Shown: positions 39,473 to 48,966 of the stretch, piece by piece | Numbering within the stretch: the first letter of the stretch is position 1 | Layout: each line of letters starts with the position of its first letter | From: an uncultured Pelagibacteraceae bacterium | Lineage (GTDB): Bacteria > Pseudomonadota > Alphaproteobacteria > Pelagibacterales > Pelagibacteraceae | DNA: 64,000 bases | NCBI GenBank assembly: GCA_902601785.1 | Contig: CACKOH010000002.1 | Span: 1 to 64,000 of the forward strand | Reading direction: 5' to 3' | Notes under the pieces: generated by a model | Seen by the model: the letters and a program-made list of their open reading frames with translations, nothing else | Told to the model about the DNA's origin: nothing | The model's database searches: none | Program-made: the position numbers and the translations under genes

Positions 39473-40465
39473 ATGACATCAATACCTAGCGTTTCAGCTC
39501 AAATTGACCAGAAAGAAATTTTCAATGTTATTAGTAATAATTTTAGCAAATTAGCTCCAGCCTATTATTTTTTAATCAGCAATTGGTTAATACGAGCATA
39601 TAATGTTCATAAAGATATAGATAAATATATAATTGTTATTTATCTAATTAATAAAGATTTGATCGTTTTTAGAAGAAACGGGTTAATTGTTGATTACGAT
39701 ACATTTTACAAAGATAGATCAATAGAAATTGAGAAAATAAATTTAAGCGACATTTCAAAAGACTTAGAAATACCTAAAGAAAGCGTAAGAAGGAAAATAT
39801 TAGAATTAGAAAAAGCATCTGTAATTAAAAAATCTGGAAAAAAAGTGTTTGTTAATAGGAGCACACTAGTTGCTACCCAAGCAATAGATACCCTAAAAGA
39901 TATGAGCTCTCTGTTATTCCATTTTAATAAATTATTAAAAAATGAAAAAACTTTTACTGTTGATGAAATTTCATCCTCTATGAAGGAAAATTTTTCTTTT
40001 TGCTGGTATCAATTTTATAAATTTATATTTACTTATACCAACAGGTGGAGAAAAGAAGTAAAGGATCTGGAAACTATGTGTATTGGAATATTGGTAATGC
40101 TAAATGCATCTCACAATAAGAGTTTCAAAGTAAAGGACTTAAACTTAAAAACATATCAAAAAAAAGTTATGGGCTCAGATGATAGAGGTATTAATGCCAT
40201 GTCTTTATCTGATATTACTGGAATTCCAAGGCCAACTGTTGTTAGAAAATTAAAATTCTTAGTAAAAAACAATTATATAACTATTAACGACAAAAAACTG
40301 CTTTTTATAAATATTCAAGGTACAAATTTAAAACGAAGTAGTGAATTACAAGATGCTAATATTAAAAGCTTAAGTAATTTTATTTATAAAGTATTTAATC
40401 AAATTAAAATTATAGACTCTGGTAAAGATAAAGATGACGACTTTATTCCTAGTTATTTGAGATAA
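39473..40465 (+). CDS. Putative transcriptional regulator with two winged-helix-like segments
   Basis: Two HTH-like stretches: INLSDISKDLEIPKESVRRKILELEKASVIKKSGKKVFVN and MSLSDITGIPRPTVVRKLKFLVKNNYITINDKKLLFIN. Confidence 0.6.
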   Translation: MTSIPSVSAQIDQKEIFNVISNNFSKLAPAYYFLISNWLIRAYNVHKDIDKYIIVIYLINKDLIVFRRNGLIVDYDTFYKDRSIEIEKINLSDISKDLEIPKESVRRKILELEKASVIKKSGKKVFVNRSTLVATQAIDTLKDMSSLLFHFNKLLKNEKTFTVDEISSSMKENFSFCWYQFYKFIFTYTNRWRKEVKDLETMCIGILVMLNASHNKSFKVKDLNLKTYQKKVMGSDDRGINAMSLSDITGIPRPTVVRKLKFLVKNNYITINDKKLLFINIQGTNLKRSSELQDANIKSLSNFIYKVFNQIKIIDSGKDKDDDFIPSYLR

Positions 40466-41311
40466 TTAATTATTTTTTCTTAAGATATAAATAAAAATAA
40501 ATCCAGTTACATACATCAGCAGTGCATAGGCACCTGTTGGTATTATATAAGCTACCTCATCAAATATTAATGTTGCAACAAACACTGCTAAAGTTCCATT
40601 CTGTAGACCACACTCTAATGCAATACATTTTTGTTGTGCTGTCCCTGATACAAACTTTTTAGCAATAAAATATGCTAATACCATCATAACAACGTTTAAA
40701 ATTAATACAGCTAAACCTGACTGAGCAAGGTAAGTAATAATATTATCTTTTTCTTCAATCCATATTGCAATAAATACTATTACAAATAACCAACCTGTTA
40801 ATTTATTAATTAAATTAATTTTAGATAAAATAAAATTTTCAGCAAAACCTCTTATAATCATTCCAATAATTACAGGGACTGTAACCACTAATGCCATTTT
40901 CAAAGCAATTCCGATTACTGAAATTTCTTTTGCAATGGTAACTCCTAAAATCTCTGCTGAGTTAATTACAATTATTGGAATACTAATAATACAAATTAAA
41001 CTAGTTACCGCAGTTAAAGAAATGGATAAAGCTACATCTCCATTAGCAAATTTAGTTAAAACATTTGAAGTAACACCACCAGGTGCAGCTGCAATTATCA
41101 TTAAGCCTACCGCTATAGCTGAAGGAAGATCAAGACTTAGTGCAATGATTAAAGCAACAATTGGTAACAAAATTAATTGAGATAAAAAACCTACAATAAA
41201 ATCTCTTGGTGTTTTTAATATTCTAGTGAAATCTTTAATTGAAAGACCAAGACCCAATCCTAACATTATTAGAGCTAAAACTATCGGAGCAATTTTAGTA
41301 ACTATTTCCAT
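40466..41311 (-). CDS. Bile acid:sodium symporter (BASS) family transporter
   Basis: LGLGLSIKDFTRILKTPRDFIVGFLSQLILLPIVAL; AAAPGGVTSNVLTKFANGDVALSISLTAV; ECGLQNGTLAVFVA. Confidence 0.88.
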   Translation of the reverse strand: MEIVTKIAPIVLALIMLGLGLGLSIKDFTRILKTPRDFIVGFLSQLILLPIVALIIALSLDLPSAIAVGLMIIAAAPGGVTSNVLTKFANGDVALSISLTAVTSLICIISIPIIVINSAEILGVTIAKEISVIGIALKMALVVTVPVIIGMIIRGFAENFILSKINLINKLTGWLFVIVFIAIWIEEKDNIITYLAQSGLAVLILNVVMMVLAYFIAKKFVSGTAQQKCIALECGLQNGTLAVFVATLIFDEVAYIIPTGAYALLMYVTGFIFIYILRKNN

Positions 41312-41397
41312 TATAAGTCAACATACAAGATTATACCTTAAAGATATTAAAATATTTTTCTATGTACATGGGCATTATTTTCCCATATTTGTAGCAA

Positions 41398-42309
41398 ATG
41401 CTCTCAAATAAAGAAATCATTTGTCCCAATAATCTGCTTGACGTTGCACATAAGAAAAAAGGTGTTAAAGCAGCAGTTGTAAATGCAGGAATGCCCTTGC
41501 CAATGCTATCTGTTCAAGATGCTGTTAAAGAAAATTTAATTGAGCCAATTTTTATTGGAGACAAAAAAGAAATTGAAAAATGTGCTGAAGATTTAAAATG
41601 GGATATTTCTCAATATGAAATTATTGATGAGCCTGTAGAAAATAATACAGCTCCTATAGCAGCTAAACTAGCAAGTAAAGATAAAGTAAAGATTATTGTT
41701 AAAGGTCATATTCACACTGACATTTTAATGAAAGAAGTACTAAAGCGTGAATATAATTTAATGGGTAAAACTAGATTAAGTCATATATGGCACATGACTA
41801 TTGAAAAAGAAGATGCGCCATTAATTATTACTGATGGTGCCTTAAATGTATTGCCTAATATTAAAACAAAAATGCACATTCTTAAGAACGTCGTAGACTT
41901 CTCACACAGAATTGGTATTCCTCGACCTAAAGTATCTATATTATCAGCAACAGAAGAAGTAATTGAGAGTGTTCCTACTTCATTAGAGGCAGCAGAACTC
42001 ACGAAATTAGCAGAAAAAGAAAATTTAAATGCTGATGTATTTGGCCCTCTAGCTTTTGATAATAGTATTTCAAAAAAATCAGCAACTATCAAAGGTATAA
42101 AAAATTCAGTAGCAGGAGAGGCAGATGTGCTATTAGTTCCTAGTGTTGAAGCAGGAAACGCTTTAGTAAAAATGATGATATATTTTATGGGTGCTTGTGC
42201 TGCGGGTGTTGTGATTGGTGGCAAAGTTCCAGTGGTAATTACAAGTAGATCTGATGAAGCTCCAGCAAGATTGGCTTCTATTGCTGCAGCAGTAGTTGCT
42301 CTTGACTAA
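41398..42309 (+). CDS. Phosphate acetyl/butyryltransferase family protein
   Basis: GHIHTDILMKEVL; GKTRLSHIWHM; ITDGALNVLPNIKTK; LLVPSVEAGNALVKMMIYFMGACAAGVVIGGKVPVVITSRSDEA. Confidence 0.88.
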   Translation: MLSNKEIICPNNLLDVAHKKKGVKAAVVNAGMPLPMLSVQDAVKENLIEPIFIGDKKEIEKCAEDLKWDISQYEIIDEPVENNTAPIAAKLASKDKVKIIVKGHIHTDILMKEVLKREYNLMGKTRLSHIWHMTIEKEDAPLIITDGALNVLPNIKTKMHILKNVVDFSHRIGIPRPKVSILSATEEVIESVPTSLEAAELTKLAEKENLNADVFGPLAFDNSISKKSATIKGIKNSVAGEADVLLVPSVEAGNALVKMMIYFMGACAAGVVIGGKVPVVITSRSDEAPARLASIAAAVVALD

Positions 42310-42369
42310 TTGATTCATTGATATTTTTATTAAATTCATTTAAGTAAATAATTTATTTAGAAAAATATA

Positions 42370-43656
42370 ATGGCAATAACATATTTAAAAAAATCTCCAA
42401 AAACATCTTCAACAGATGATACTAAGACTAGGGAAATTGTTGAAAATATTCTCAAAGATATAGAAAAAACTAAAGAAGAAGGTTGCAAAGCACTCTCAAA
42501 AAAGTTTGATAAATATGAAGGAGATGTAATTGTTTCAAAAGAAAAAATTGAGGAAATTAAAAAAAATTTAGATCAAAAAACAAAAGATGACATTCAGTTT
42601 TCTCATGAAAGAGTTAGAAAATTTGCTGAGGCACAATTAAAGAATTATGGTCAAGACTTTGAGGTAGAATTATCAGATGGTTTATATGCTGGCCAAAAAT
42701 TAATACCAGTTAACACCGCAGGTTGCTATGTGCCGGCTGGTAGATATGCTCATATCGCATCAGCCGTAATGAGTGTTACAACTGCTAAAGTAGCTGGAGT
42801 AAAAAACATAATTGTAGCTAGCTCACCAAAACCAGGTGTAGGAGTTCACCCTTCTATTGTTTATACTGCTGATCTTTGTGGTGCAGACTCAATATTAAAC
42901 CTTGGAGGTGTACAAGCTATTGCAGCAATGACTAACGGCTTATTTGGTAACGAACCTGCAGACATGTTAGTTGGACCAGGAAATCAATTTGTAGCAGAAG
43001 CAAAAAGAATTTTATTTGGAAAGGTTGGAATTGATTTATTTGCAGGACCAACTGAGATCGCAGTAATAGCTGATGATAAAGCTGACGAAGAACTTGTTGC
43101 AGTTGACTTAGTTGGTCAAGCTGAACACGGATATAACTCACCAGCGTGGTTATACACAAAAAGTAAAAGAATTGCAGATTATGTGATTAAACGGGTTCCA
43201 GAATTAATCGCTGAACTTCCAGATTTACCAAGAGAGAACGCTGGTGCAGCATGGAGAGATTATGGTGAAGTTATTTTATGTGACACTGATGAGGAAATTG
43301 CCACTATCAGTGACGAATATGCACCTGAACACTTAGAAGTACAAACTCAAAACCTTGATTGGTACCATAAAAGATTGAAGAATTATGGATCTCTATTTAT
43401 TGGTGAAGAAACAACTGTTGCTTATGGTGACAAATGTTCAGGGACCAACCATATTTTACCTACAAAGGGTGCAGGTAAATATACAGGAGGATTATTTGTT
43501 GGTAAATTTATAAAAACTTTAAGTTTCCAAAGAATGTCAAAAGAATCTACAAAAACTGTAGGAGCAGCTTGTGCTAGAATATCTAGATACGAAGGTATGG
43601 AAGCTCATGCAAGAACTGGTGATGCTAGATTAAGAAAATATGGCTTTCAAAATTAA
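42370..43656 (+). CDS. Histidinol dehydrogenase-family protein, likely sulfopropanediol 3-dehydrogenase (HpsN)-like
   Basis: GCYVPAGRYAHIASAVMSVTTAKVAGVKNI; NLGGVQAIAAMTNGLFG; DLVGQAEHGYNSPAWL; GTNHILPTKGAGKYTGGLFVGKF. HpsN vs HisD is from memory of the families plus gene context. Confidence 0.75.
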   Translation: MAITYLKKSPKTSSTDDTKTREIVENILKDIEKTKEEGCKALSKKFDKYEGDVIVSKEKIEEIKKNLDQKTKDDIQFSHERVRKFAEAQLKNYGQDFEVELSDGLYAGQKLIPVNTAGCYVPAGRYAHIASAVMSVTTAKVAGVKNIIVASSPKPGVGVHPSIVYTADLCGADSILNLGGVQAIAAMTNGLFGNEPADMLVGPGNQFVAEAKRILFGKVGIDLFAGPTEIAVIADDKADEELVAVDLVGQAEHGYNSPAWLYTKSKRIADYVIKRVPELIAELPDLPRENAGAAWRDYGEVILCDTDEEIATISDEYAPEHLEVQTQNLDWYHKRLKNYGSLFIGEETTVAYGDKCSGTNHILPTKGAGKYTGGLFVGKFIKTLSFQRMSKESTKTVGAACARISRYEGMEAHARTGDARLRKYGFQN

Positions 43657-44708
43657 GATTTAATTCTTTTTCCAGTTTCATCAAAAACAAAAATATCTTT
43701 AGAATTAAAGCCGATTGTATTGTCTATATTGTGTTTGCTAGATATTTTAGCACTTATTTCATATTGATCTATTTTAATATAAGCAATTTTTTCATTACCT
43801 AAATTTTCAATTAAATCTACTTTTGGATTGAAACTATATTCATTATTTTCTGATACATTAAAATGTTCGGGTCTTATACCCAGGTAATAATCTTTTTTAG
43901 AAAAATTTAATTTGTCTAGTTTAACTTTATTACCTAAGAAATAAATTTCATTATTTGAGATTATATGATCACTACTTATTTTAAGGATATTCATTTTTGG
44001 AGTTCCAATAAATTGAGCTACAAAAATATTAGCAGGATCGCTATAGATTTCATCAGGTGTGCCTACCTGTTCAATATTTCCATGATTTAATATAACTATT
44101 CTATCAGCTAGTGTCATTGCCTCAACTTGGTCATGTGTTACATAAATCATATTTGTTTTAATTTGGTTATGTAGTTTAGAGATTTCAACTCTCATTTCAG
44201 CTCTAAGAGCAGCGTCAAGGTTAGATAATGGCTCATCAAATAAAAAAATCTTAGGATTTCTTGTTATAGCTCTTCCAATTGCAACCCTTTGTCTTTGACC
44301 CCCCGAAAGTTGTTTTGGTCTTCTCTCAAGCAGTTCTTCAATTTTTAAAATTTTTGCAGCCTGCATTACTTTTTTTTCAATTTCTTCCTTTGGTCGCTTT
44401 TCTATTTTAAGACCAAAAGACATGTTTTCAAAGACATTCATATGTGGGTACAACGCATATGATTGAAAAACCATTGCAGTTTCTCTTTTTGAGGGATGTA
44501 ATTCATTAACTAATTGATCATTAATATATATTTCACCTTCATCTATCTGTTCCAATCCAGCAATCATTCTTAACAAGGTAGACTTTCCACAACCCGATGG
44601 ACCAACCAAAACTAAAAATTCATCTTCTTTTCCCTGAAGATTAAAATTATTTATTATTTTATTTGTTCCAAAGGATTTATGAATGTTGGTAAATTTTATG
44701 TTTGACAT
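43653..44708 (-). CDS. Carbohydrate-type ABC transporter ATP-binding protein (MalK/UgpC family)
   Basis: GPSGCGKSTLLRMIAGLEQIDEGEIYIN; LSGGQRQRVAIGRAITRNPKIFLFDEPLSNLDAALR; C-terminal regulatory domain (LGIRPEHF). Confidence 0.93.
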   Translation of the reverse strand: MSNIKFTNIHKSFGTNKIINNFNLQGKEDEFLVLVGPSGCGKSTLLRMIAGLEQIDEGEIYINDQLVNELHPSKRETAMVFQSYALYPHMNVFENMSFGLKIEKRPKEEIEKKVMQAAKILKIEELLERRPKQLSGGQRQRVAIGRAITRNPKIFLFDEPLSNLDAALRAEMRVEISKLHNQIKTNMIYVTHDQVEAMTLADRIVILNHGNIEQVGTPDEIYSDPANIFVAQFIGTPKMNILKISSDHIISNNEIYFLGNKVKLDKLNFSKKDYYLGIRPEHFNVSENNEYSFNPKVDLIENLGNEKIAYIKIDQYEISAKISSKHNIDNTIGFNSKDIFVFDETGKRIKS

Positions 44709-45796
44709 TATAATTTTTTAATTAATTCAAAAATATCAACCCCAATTTGTTTTAATATATGGGCGATGTCTATAGGGACCCAATTCTCTCTTATTTTTCC
44801 CTCATCATGATGGTAGAAATCCATGACTCTCATTGTAACATTTTGGTTTTCAGCGGTATAACCAAGCCAATCATTTTTTCCATAATTTGCATCTAAGCTG
44901 TGCCACCCAGCGCAAAGTGAAAATTTTCCATCTCCTATTTCACAGTAATGGCCTAATTTAAAGTAATCCCTCTGACTAAAAGACTTTCTAAAAGGTAATT
45001 GATGCATATCTATAAATCCTTCTAAACTTCTTGATGTTCCAATCCCACATGGCCCATACCAAATCATATCTTTGTGCCAAAATTCTTTTTGTGGATGACT
45101 TAAAAGTCTATCTTTTAATTCTTGATCAGTTAAATTTTCTAATTCTGGCTTATAATTTAAACTTCTATTCATTTCCATGGCTTGTCTTAAATTATTTTTT
45201 GAAACATTAAAATCTTCCTCATAAAAATCTAAACCATCTGCATTATATGGACTAAGCCATGAACCTTCAGATCCTCTAGATTTATTAATGGGCCAAATCC
45301 CCAATTGTCGAATAAAATCTAGGGTATCAATAAGAATATGGCTTTCAATTATTTTTCCATTTTTTATTTCATGAATTTCACAGCATCTTAAGTTTATCAT
45401 TTTAAAATTTGGATTAACTCCGAGCCAAGGATTTTTGAATATTCCAGATAGTGTTGAAATTGATCCTACTTGAATCTTATCCCTAAAAGCACCACCAACA
45501 ACCATTAATTCTCTTCTTTCTAAATCTGGAAATGCTTTAAACAATGGTTCATAAAATTTACTTTTTAAATTATCTAAACTATCAAATTCATTAATTGGAT
45601 GAAAACAATTTACTTTTAAATCTTTGTCAAAGAGTTTTTGTAAATTTTTTTCTAGATTTTTATTTTTATTATAAAAAATTTTTTTAAGTTCATTTCTTAC
45701 AAAGAGTTTGTTTGTGTGATTTTCTTTTGGAGAAAGATTAATATCCTTTATATCTTTCTTTGATTTTAATCCTGTATCAAATTGTTCTATAAGCAT
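44708..45796 (-). CDS. Tandem SnoaL/NTF2-like domain protein
   Basis: Two NTF2-like halves: ...MINLRCCEIHEIKNGKIIESHILIDTLDFIRQLGIWP and ...MRVMDFYHHDEGKIRENWVPIDIAHILKQIGVDIF. Confidence 0.75.
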   Translation of the reverse strand: MLIEQFDTGLKSKKDIKDINLSPKENHTNKLFVRNELKKIFYNKNKNLEKNLQKLFDKDLKVNCFHPINEFDSLDNLKSKFYEPLFKAFPDLERRELMVVGGAFRDKIQVGSISTLSGIFKNPWLGVNPNFKMINLRCCEIHEIKNGKIIESHILIDTLDFIRQLGIWPINKSRGSEGSWLSPYNADGLDFYEEDFNVSKNNLRQAMEMNRSLNYKPELENLTDQELKDRLLSHPQKEFWHKDMIWYGPCGIGTSRSLEGFIDMHQLPFRKSFSQRDYFKLGHYCEIGDGKFSLCAGWHSLDANYGKNDWLGYTAENQNVTMRVMDFYHHDEGKIRENWVPIDIAHILKQIGVDIFELIKKL

Positions 45797-45845
45797 ATAT
45801 TTTTATTGGAATATTTCTTTATCACATTTATAAATAAATAAATAT

Positions 45846-46790
45846 ATGAATTTAAAATTAGCAAAATTTTCAGATCTTGTCCCAAGTAAACTTCCATTTG
45901 TAGAAGGGAAGCTCGAGGGACATAAAAATAGAAAAAACTATTCAATTGTAGGTCCAGGAGTGGCAGAAGATATAAGCCAATCAGTTAAAATTTCTAGACC
46001 ACATAGTTTTAATTTGGGTGCTGTTTCTGCAATGCCAAGAAATGGCTCTGGCTTACACAGTCATACAACTGCTGAAGTTTTTATTATTTTTTCTGGAAAA
46101 TGGAGATTTTACTGGGGCAATGAGGGTAAGGATGAAACCATTTTAGGTGCTGGAGATATTATTTCAATGCCTACAAATATGTTTAGAGGATTTGAAAATG
46201 CAGGTGATCAGGAAGGAACCATGTTTGTAGTGCTTGGTGGAGATGATCCTGGAATAATTACTTGGCTACCAAGCGTATTAGAAAAAGCAAAAACAACTGG
46301 TATGGCACTTTTAAATGATAACACTTTAATTGATTTGTCCAAAAATAATATTCCTAAAGATAAAACACTTCTTAGTCCAATATCTTCAGAAGAAATTAAA
46401 AAATTTGATAATTATAACTTAAGTGAGATTGAAAAATTTATTTGCAAGTTTTCTAAAAGAAATAATCATGAAGTTAAATTAAATGAAAATTTTAAAATAA
46501 GCCAAATAATTGGTAGCCATTTCCAGAATAAAACTTTCTCTCCTATTATAAATCAAAATACTGGATTTAATTTATCAATTTTAAAGTCAAAAAAGGGTAA
46601 AATAAATAATTTAAAATTCTCAAAGCCAACAGTGATGTTTTCACAAATAGGCTCATGGCATATACAAATTGAAGATTTTGAAGTAAATCTCAATTCTAAA
46701 GACACGATTTCAATTCCAATAAATTCAAATGTAAATATTAGTATAGACAGTAAAGAAGAAAGTTTATTAAACTGCGTAACTCAAATCTAA
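45846..46790 (+). CDS. Cupin domain protein, apparently bicupin
   Basis: N-terminal cupin motif (GSGLHSHTTAEVFIIFSGKWRFYWG...AGDIISMPTNMFRGFEN); C-terminal half looks like a degenerate second cupin. Confidence 0.78.
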   Translation: MNLKLAKFSDLVPSKLPFVEGKLEGHKNRKNYSIVGPGVAEDISQSVKISRPHSFNLGAVSAMPRNGSGLHSHTTAEVFIIFSGKWRFYWGNEGKDETILGAGDIISMPTNMFRGFENAGDQEGTMFVVLGGDDPGIITWLPSVLEKAKTTGMALLNDNTLIDLSKNNIPKDKTLLSPISSEEIKKFDNYNLSEIEKFICKFSKRNNHEVKLNENFKISQIIGSHFQNKTFSPIINQNTGFNLSILKSKKGKINNLKFSKPTVMFSQIGSWHIQIEDFEVNLNSKDTISIPINSNVNISIDSKEESLLNCVTQI

Positions 46791-47752
46791 TGAAAGGTTT
46801 TGATAAAAAATATAAAAGTTTTCCTGATTATATTCTTAAAATTACAAAACAAATTTGGGAAGGTAAAGACGTTAATTCTATTGCTAATTATTATACTGAA
46901 GATATTCCAGTGAGGTCTCCATTTGGAGTAACCTATGGTAATAAGCCAGTTATAGATGCAACATTTGCAACTTTAAGAGAATTTCCAAATAGACAATTAC
47001 TAGGTGAAGATGTTATTTGGAACAAAGACGCAGAGGATGGTTATCATTCATCTCATAGAATTTTAAGTAAAGGTACTCACCTTGGAGATGGTTTATATGG
47101 AAAACCATCTGGTAAAAATATTTATTATAGAGTTATTGCTGATTGTGCGTGTAAAAATAATCAAGTTTATGACGAATGGATTGTAAGAGATCAAGGAGCT
47201 ATGGTAAGACAAATAGGTTTTACTCCTAAAGAATTTGCTCAAAAAATTATTGAAAACGAAGGTGGTTTAGAAAATTCTAAAAAAATATTTACTTTAAAAT
47301 CTGACATGAAATCAGAATACAAACCAAATCCTGCACCCAAAGACTCAGTTGGAGTAAAATATTCAAATATACTCAATACAATTTTTACCAATGATTATAA
47401 TTTTTCTGATTACGCAAGGGCAGCAAGTATTTACTGGCCAGGAAATAAAATTGGCCATGGAAGAGAAGATATAGAGAAATTTTGGCAATCACTAAAGGGA
47501 GCTTTTAGTAATTTTAAATTTTCAATTGAACATATTGGATATTTAGAGGAACAAGGTAAAAATCCTAAGGCATCCATAAGATGGTTTTTGGATGCAAATC
47601 ACTCAAATAAAACGTCAGACTTTGGAGAAGCAACAAATAAAAATATTTTTATAATGGGGATTAATCATGCTGAGATAAGTGATGGGAAAGTTATAAGAGA
47701 ATGGGTTTTGTTTGATGAAGTGGCTATATGGAAACAAATTTTAATGAATTGA
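46790..47752 (+). CDS. Tandem SnoaL/NTF2-like domain protein
   Basis: YYTEDIPVRSPFGVTYGNKPVIDATF...YDEWIVRDQGAMVRQIGF; second half HGREDIEKFWQSL...GINHAEISDGKVIREWVLFDEVAIWKQIL. Confidence 0.75.
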   Translation: MKGFDKKYKSFPDYILKITKQIWEGKDVNSIANYYTEDIPVRSPFGVTYGNKPVIDATFATLREFPNRQLLGEDVIWNKDAEDGYHSSHRILSKGTHLGDGLYGKPSGKNIYYRVIADCACKNNQVYDEWIVRDQGAMVRQIGFTPKEFAQKIIENEGGLENSKKIFTLKSDMKSEYKPNPAPKDSVGVKYSNILNTIFTNDYNFSDYARAASIYWPGNKIGHGREDIEKFWQSLKGAFSNFKFSIEHIGYLEEQGKNPKASIRWFLDANHSNKTSDFGEATNKNIFIMGINHAEISDGKVIREWVLFDEVAIWKQILMN

Positions 47753-47755
47753 TTT

Positions 47756-48883
47756 ATGGGTAAAATTAAAACAACTCATGTAGGAAGTTTGCCTAGATCA
47801 TATGAATTATCAGACCTTTTATTTAAGAAAGACCAAAATCAAAAAATTGACTTAAATAAATTTGATCAAATAGTTAGTAGAGATGTAAATGAGGTAGTTA
47901 AAAAACAAATTAATGTAGGTATAGATATTGTAAGTGACGGTGAAATGTCAAAGATCAGCTATGCAACTTATGTTAAAGATAGATTGGACGGTTTTTCTGG
48001 TGAAAGTGAAAGAAAAGCACCTAAAGATTTAGATGACTTTCCATCTTACAAGGAAAGAATTGCAAGAACAGGTGGTACACCTAAATATACAAGACCATGT
48101 TGTACTGGTGAGCTCAAAATAAAAGATAAATTATCTTTAACTAAAGATATTAGTAATTTTAAAGAAGCATTAAATAAAAATAATCATAAAACTGGTTTTA
48201 TGAATGCTGCATCTCCTGGTGTTATATCTGCTTTTTTACCAAATAAATTTTATAAAAACGATGATGACTATTTAGAAAATTTATCAAATTTAATGAAAGA
48301 GGAATACGAAGAAATTACGTCAAATGGAATAAAATTACAGTTGGATTGTCCTGATTTAGCTCTGGCAAGACACATGACTTTCAAAGATTTAGATGAAAAA
48401 GAATTTTTGATTAGAGCAGAAAAACAAATAGAGTGTCTTAACAATGCTATAAAAAATATTGATAGTTCTAACATAAGGCTTCATATCTGTTGGGGAAATT
48501 ATGAAGGTCCTCATTTACATGATATTCCTTTAGAAAAGATAATGCCAATTGCATTAAAAGCTAATGTTCAAACCTACTTAATTGAGTCATCTAATCCAAG
48601 ACATTCTCATGAGTGGCAAATTTTTGAAAATTTAAAAGTTCCAGATGATAAAATAATTGCCCCAGGTGTAATAGACTCAACGACTAATTTTGTAGAACAT
48701 CCCGAGGTTGTAAAGAATAGAATTTTAACTTTTTCTAAAGTCATTAATGCAGAACAATTATTAGCAGGAACAGATTGCGGATTTAGTACTTTTGCTGGCT
48801 TTGGAAATGTTGATGAAAATATAGTTTACAAAAAACTTGAGTCTTTGGTAAGGGGTTCAGAACTTGCGTCAAAAGTGATTTAA
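47756..48883 (+). CDS. Cobalamin-independent methionine synthase (MetE)-like / epoxyalkane:CoM transferase-like protein
   Basis: KTTHVGSLPRSYEL; VSDGEMSKISYATYV; putative Zn ligands in HICWGN and GTDCGF. Confidence 0.85.
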   Translation: MGKIKTTHVGSLPRSYELSDLLFKKDQNQKIDLNKFDQIVSRDVNEVVKKQINVGIDIVSDGEMSKISYATYVKDRLDGFSGESERKAPKDLDDFPSYKERIARTGGTPKYTRPCCTGELKIKDKLSLTKDISNFKEALNKNNHKTGFMNAASPGVISAFLPNKFYKNDDDYLENLSNLMKEEYEEITSNGIKLQLDCPDLALARHMTFKDLDEKEFLIRAEKQIECLNNAIKNIDSSNIRLHICWGNYEGPHLHDIPLEKIMPIALKANVQTYLIESSNPRHSHEWQIFENLKVPDDKIIAPGVIDSTTNFVEHPEVVKNRILTFSKVINAEQLLAGTDCGFSTFAGFGNVDENIVYKKLESLVRGSELASKVI

Positions 48884-48897
48884 TTATGACTTTTATT

Positions 48898-48924
48898 AAC
48901 TATAAGGAGTGGGTATAGTTTTAT
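48898..48924 (+). terminator. Weak terminator-like hairpin after the MetE-like gene
   Basis: aactata/tatagtt 7-bp stem with 9-nt loop, followed by a T-rich tract. Confidence 0.35.
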
Positions 48925-48966
48925 TACTTAAATTATAATTTAACAAACAATATAGAGAGAAAATAT

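Noticed and set aside
41781-42224. 147-aa minus-strand ORF
   Set aside because: Antisense to the Pta-like gene; low-complexity Ser/Ala-rich translation.
42370-43656. Simple annotation as biosynthetic hisD
   Set aside because: No other his genes nearby, and sequence pattern plus context fit the HpsN-like subgroup better; kept as uncertain rather than named hisD.
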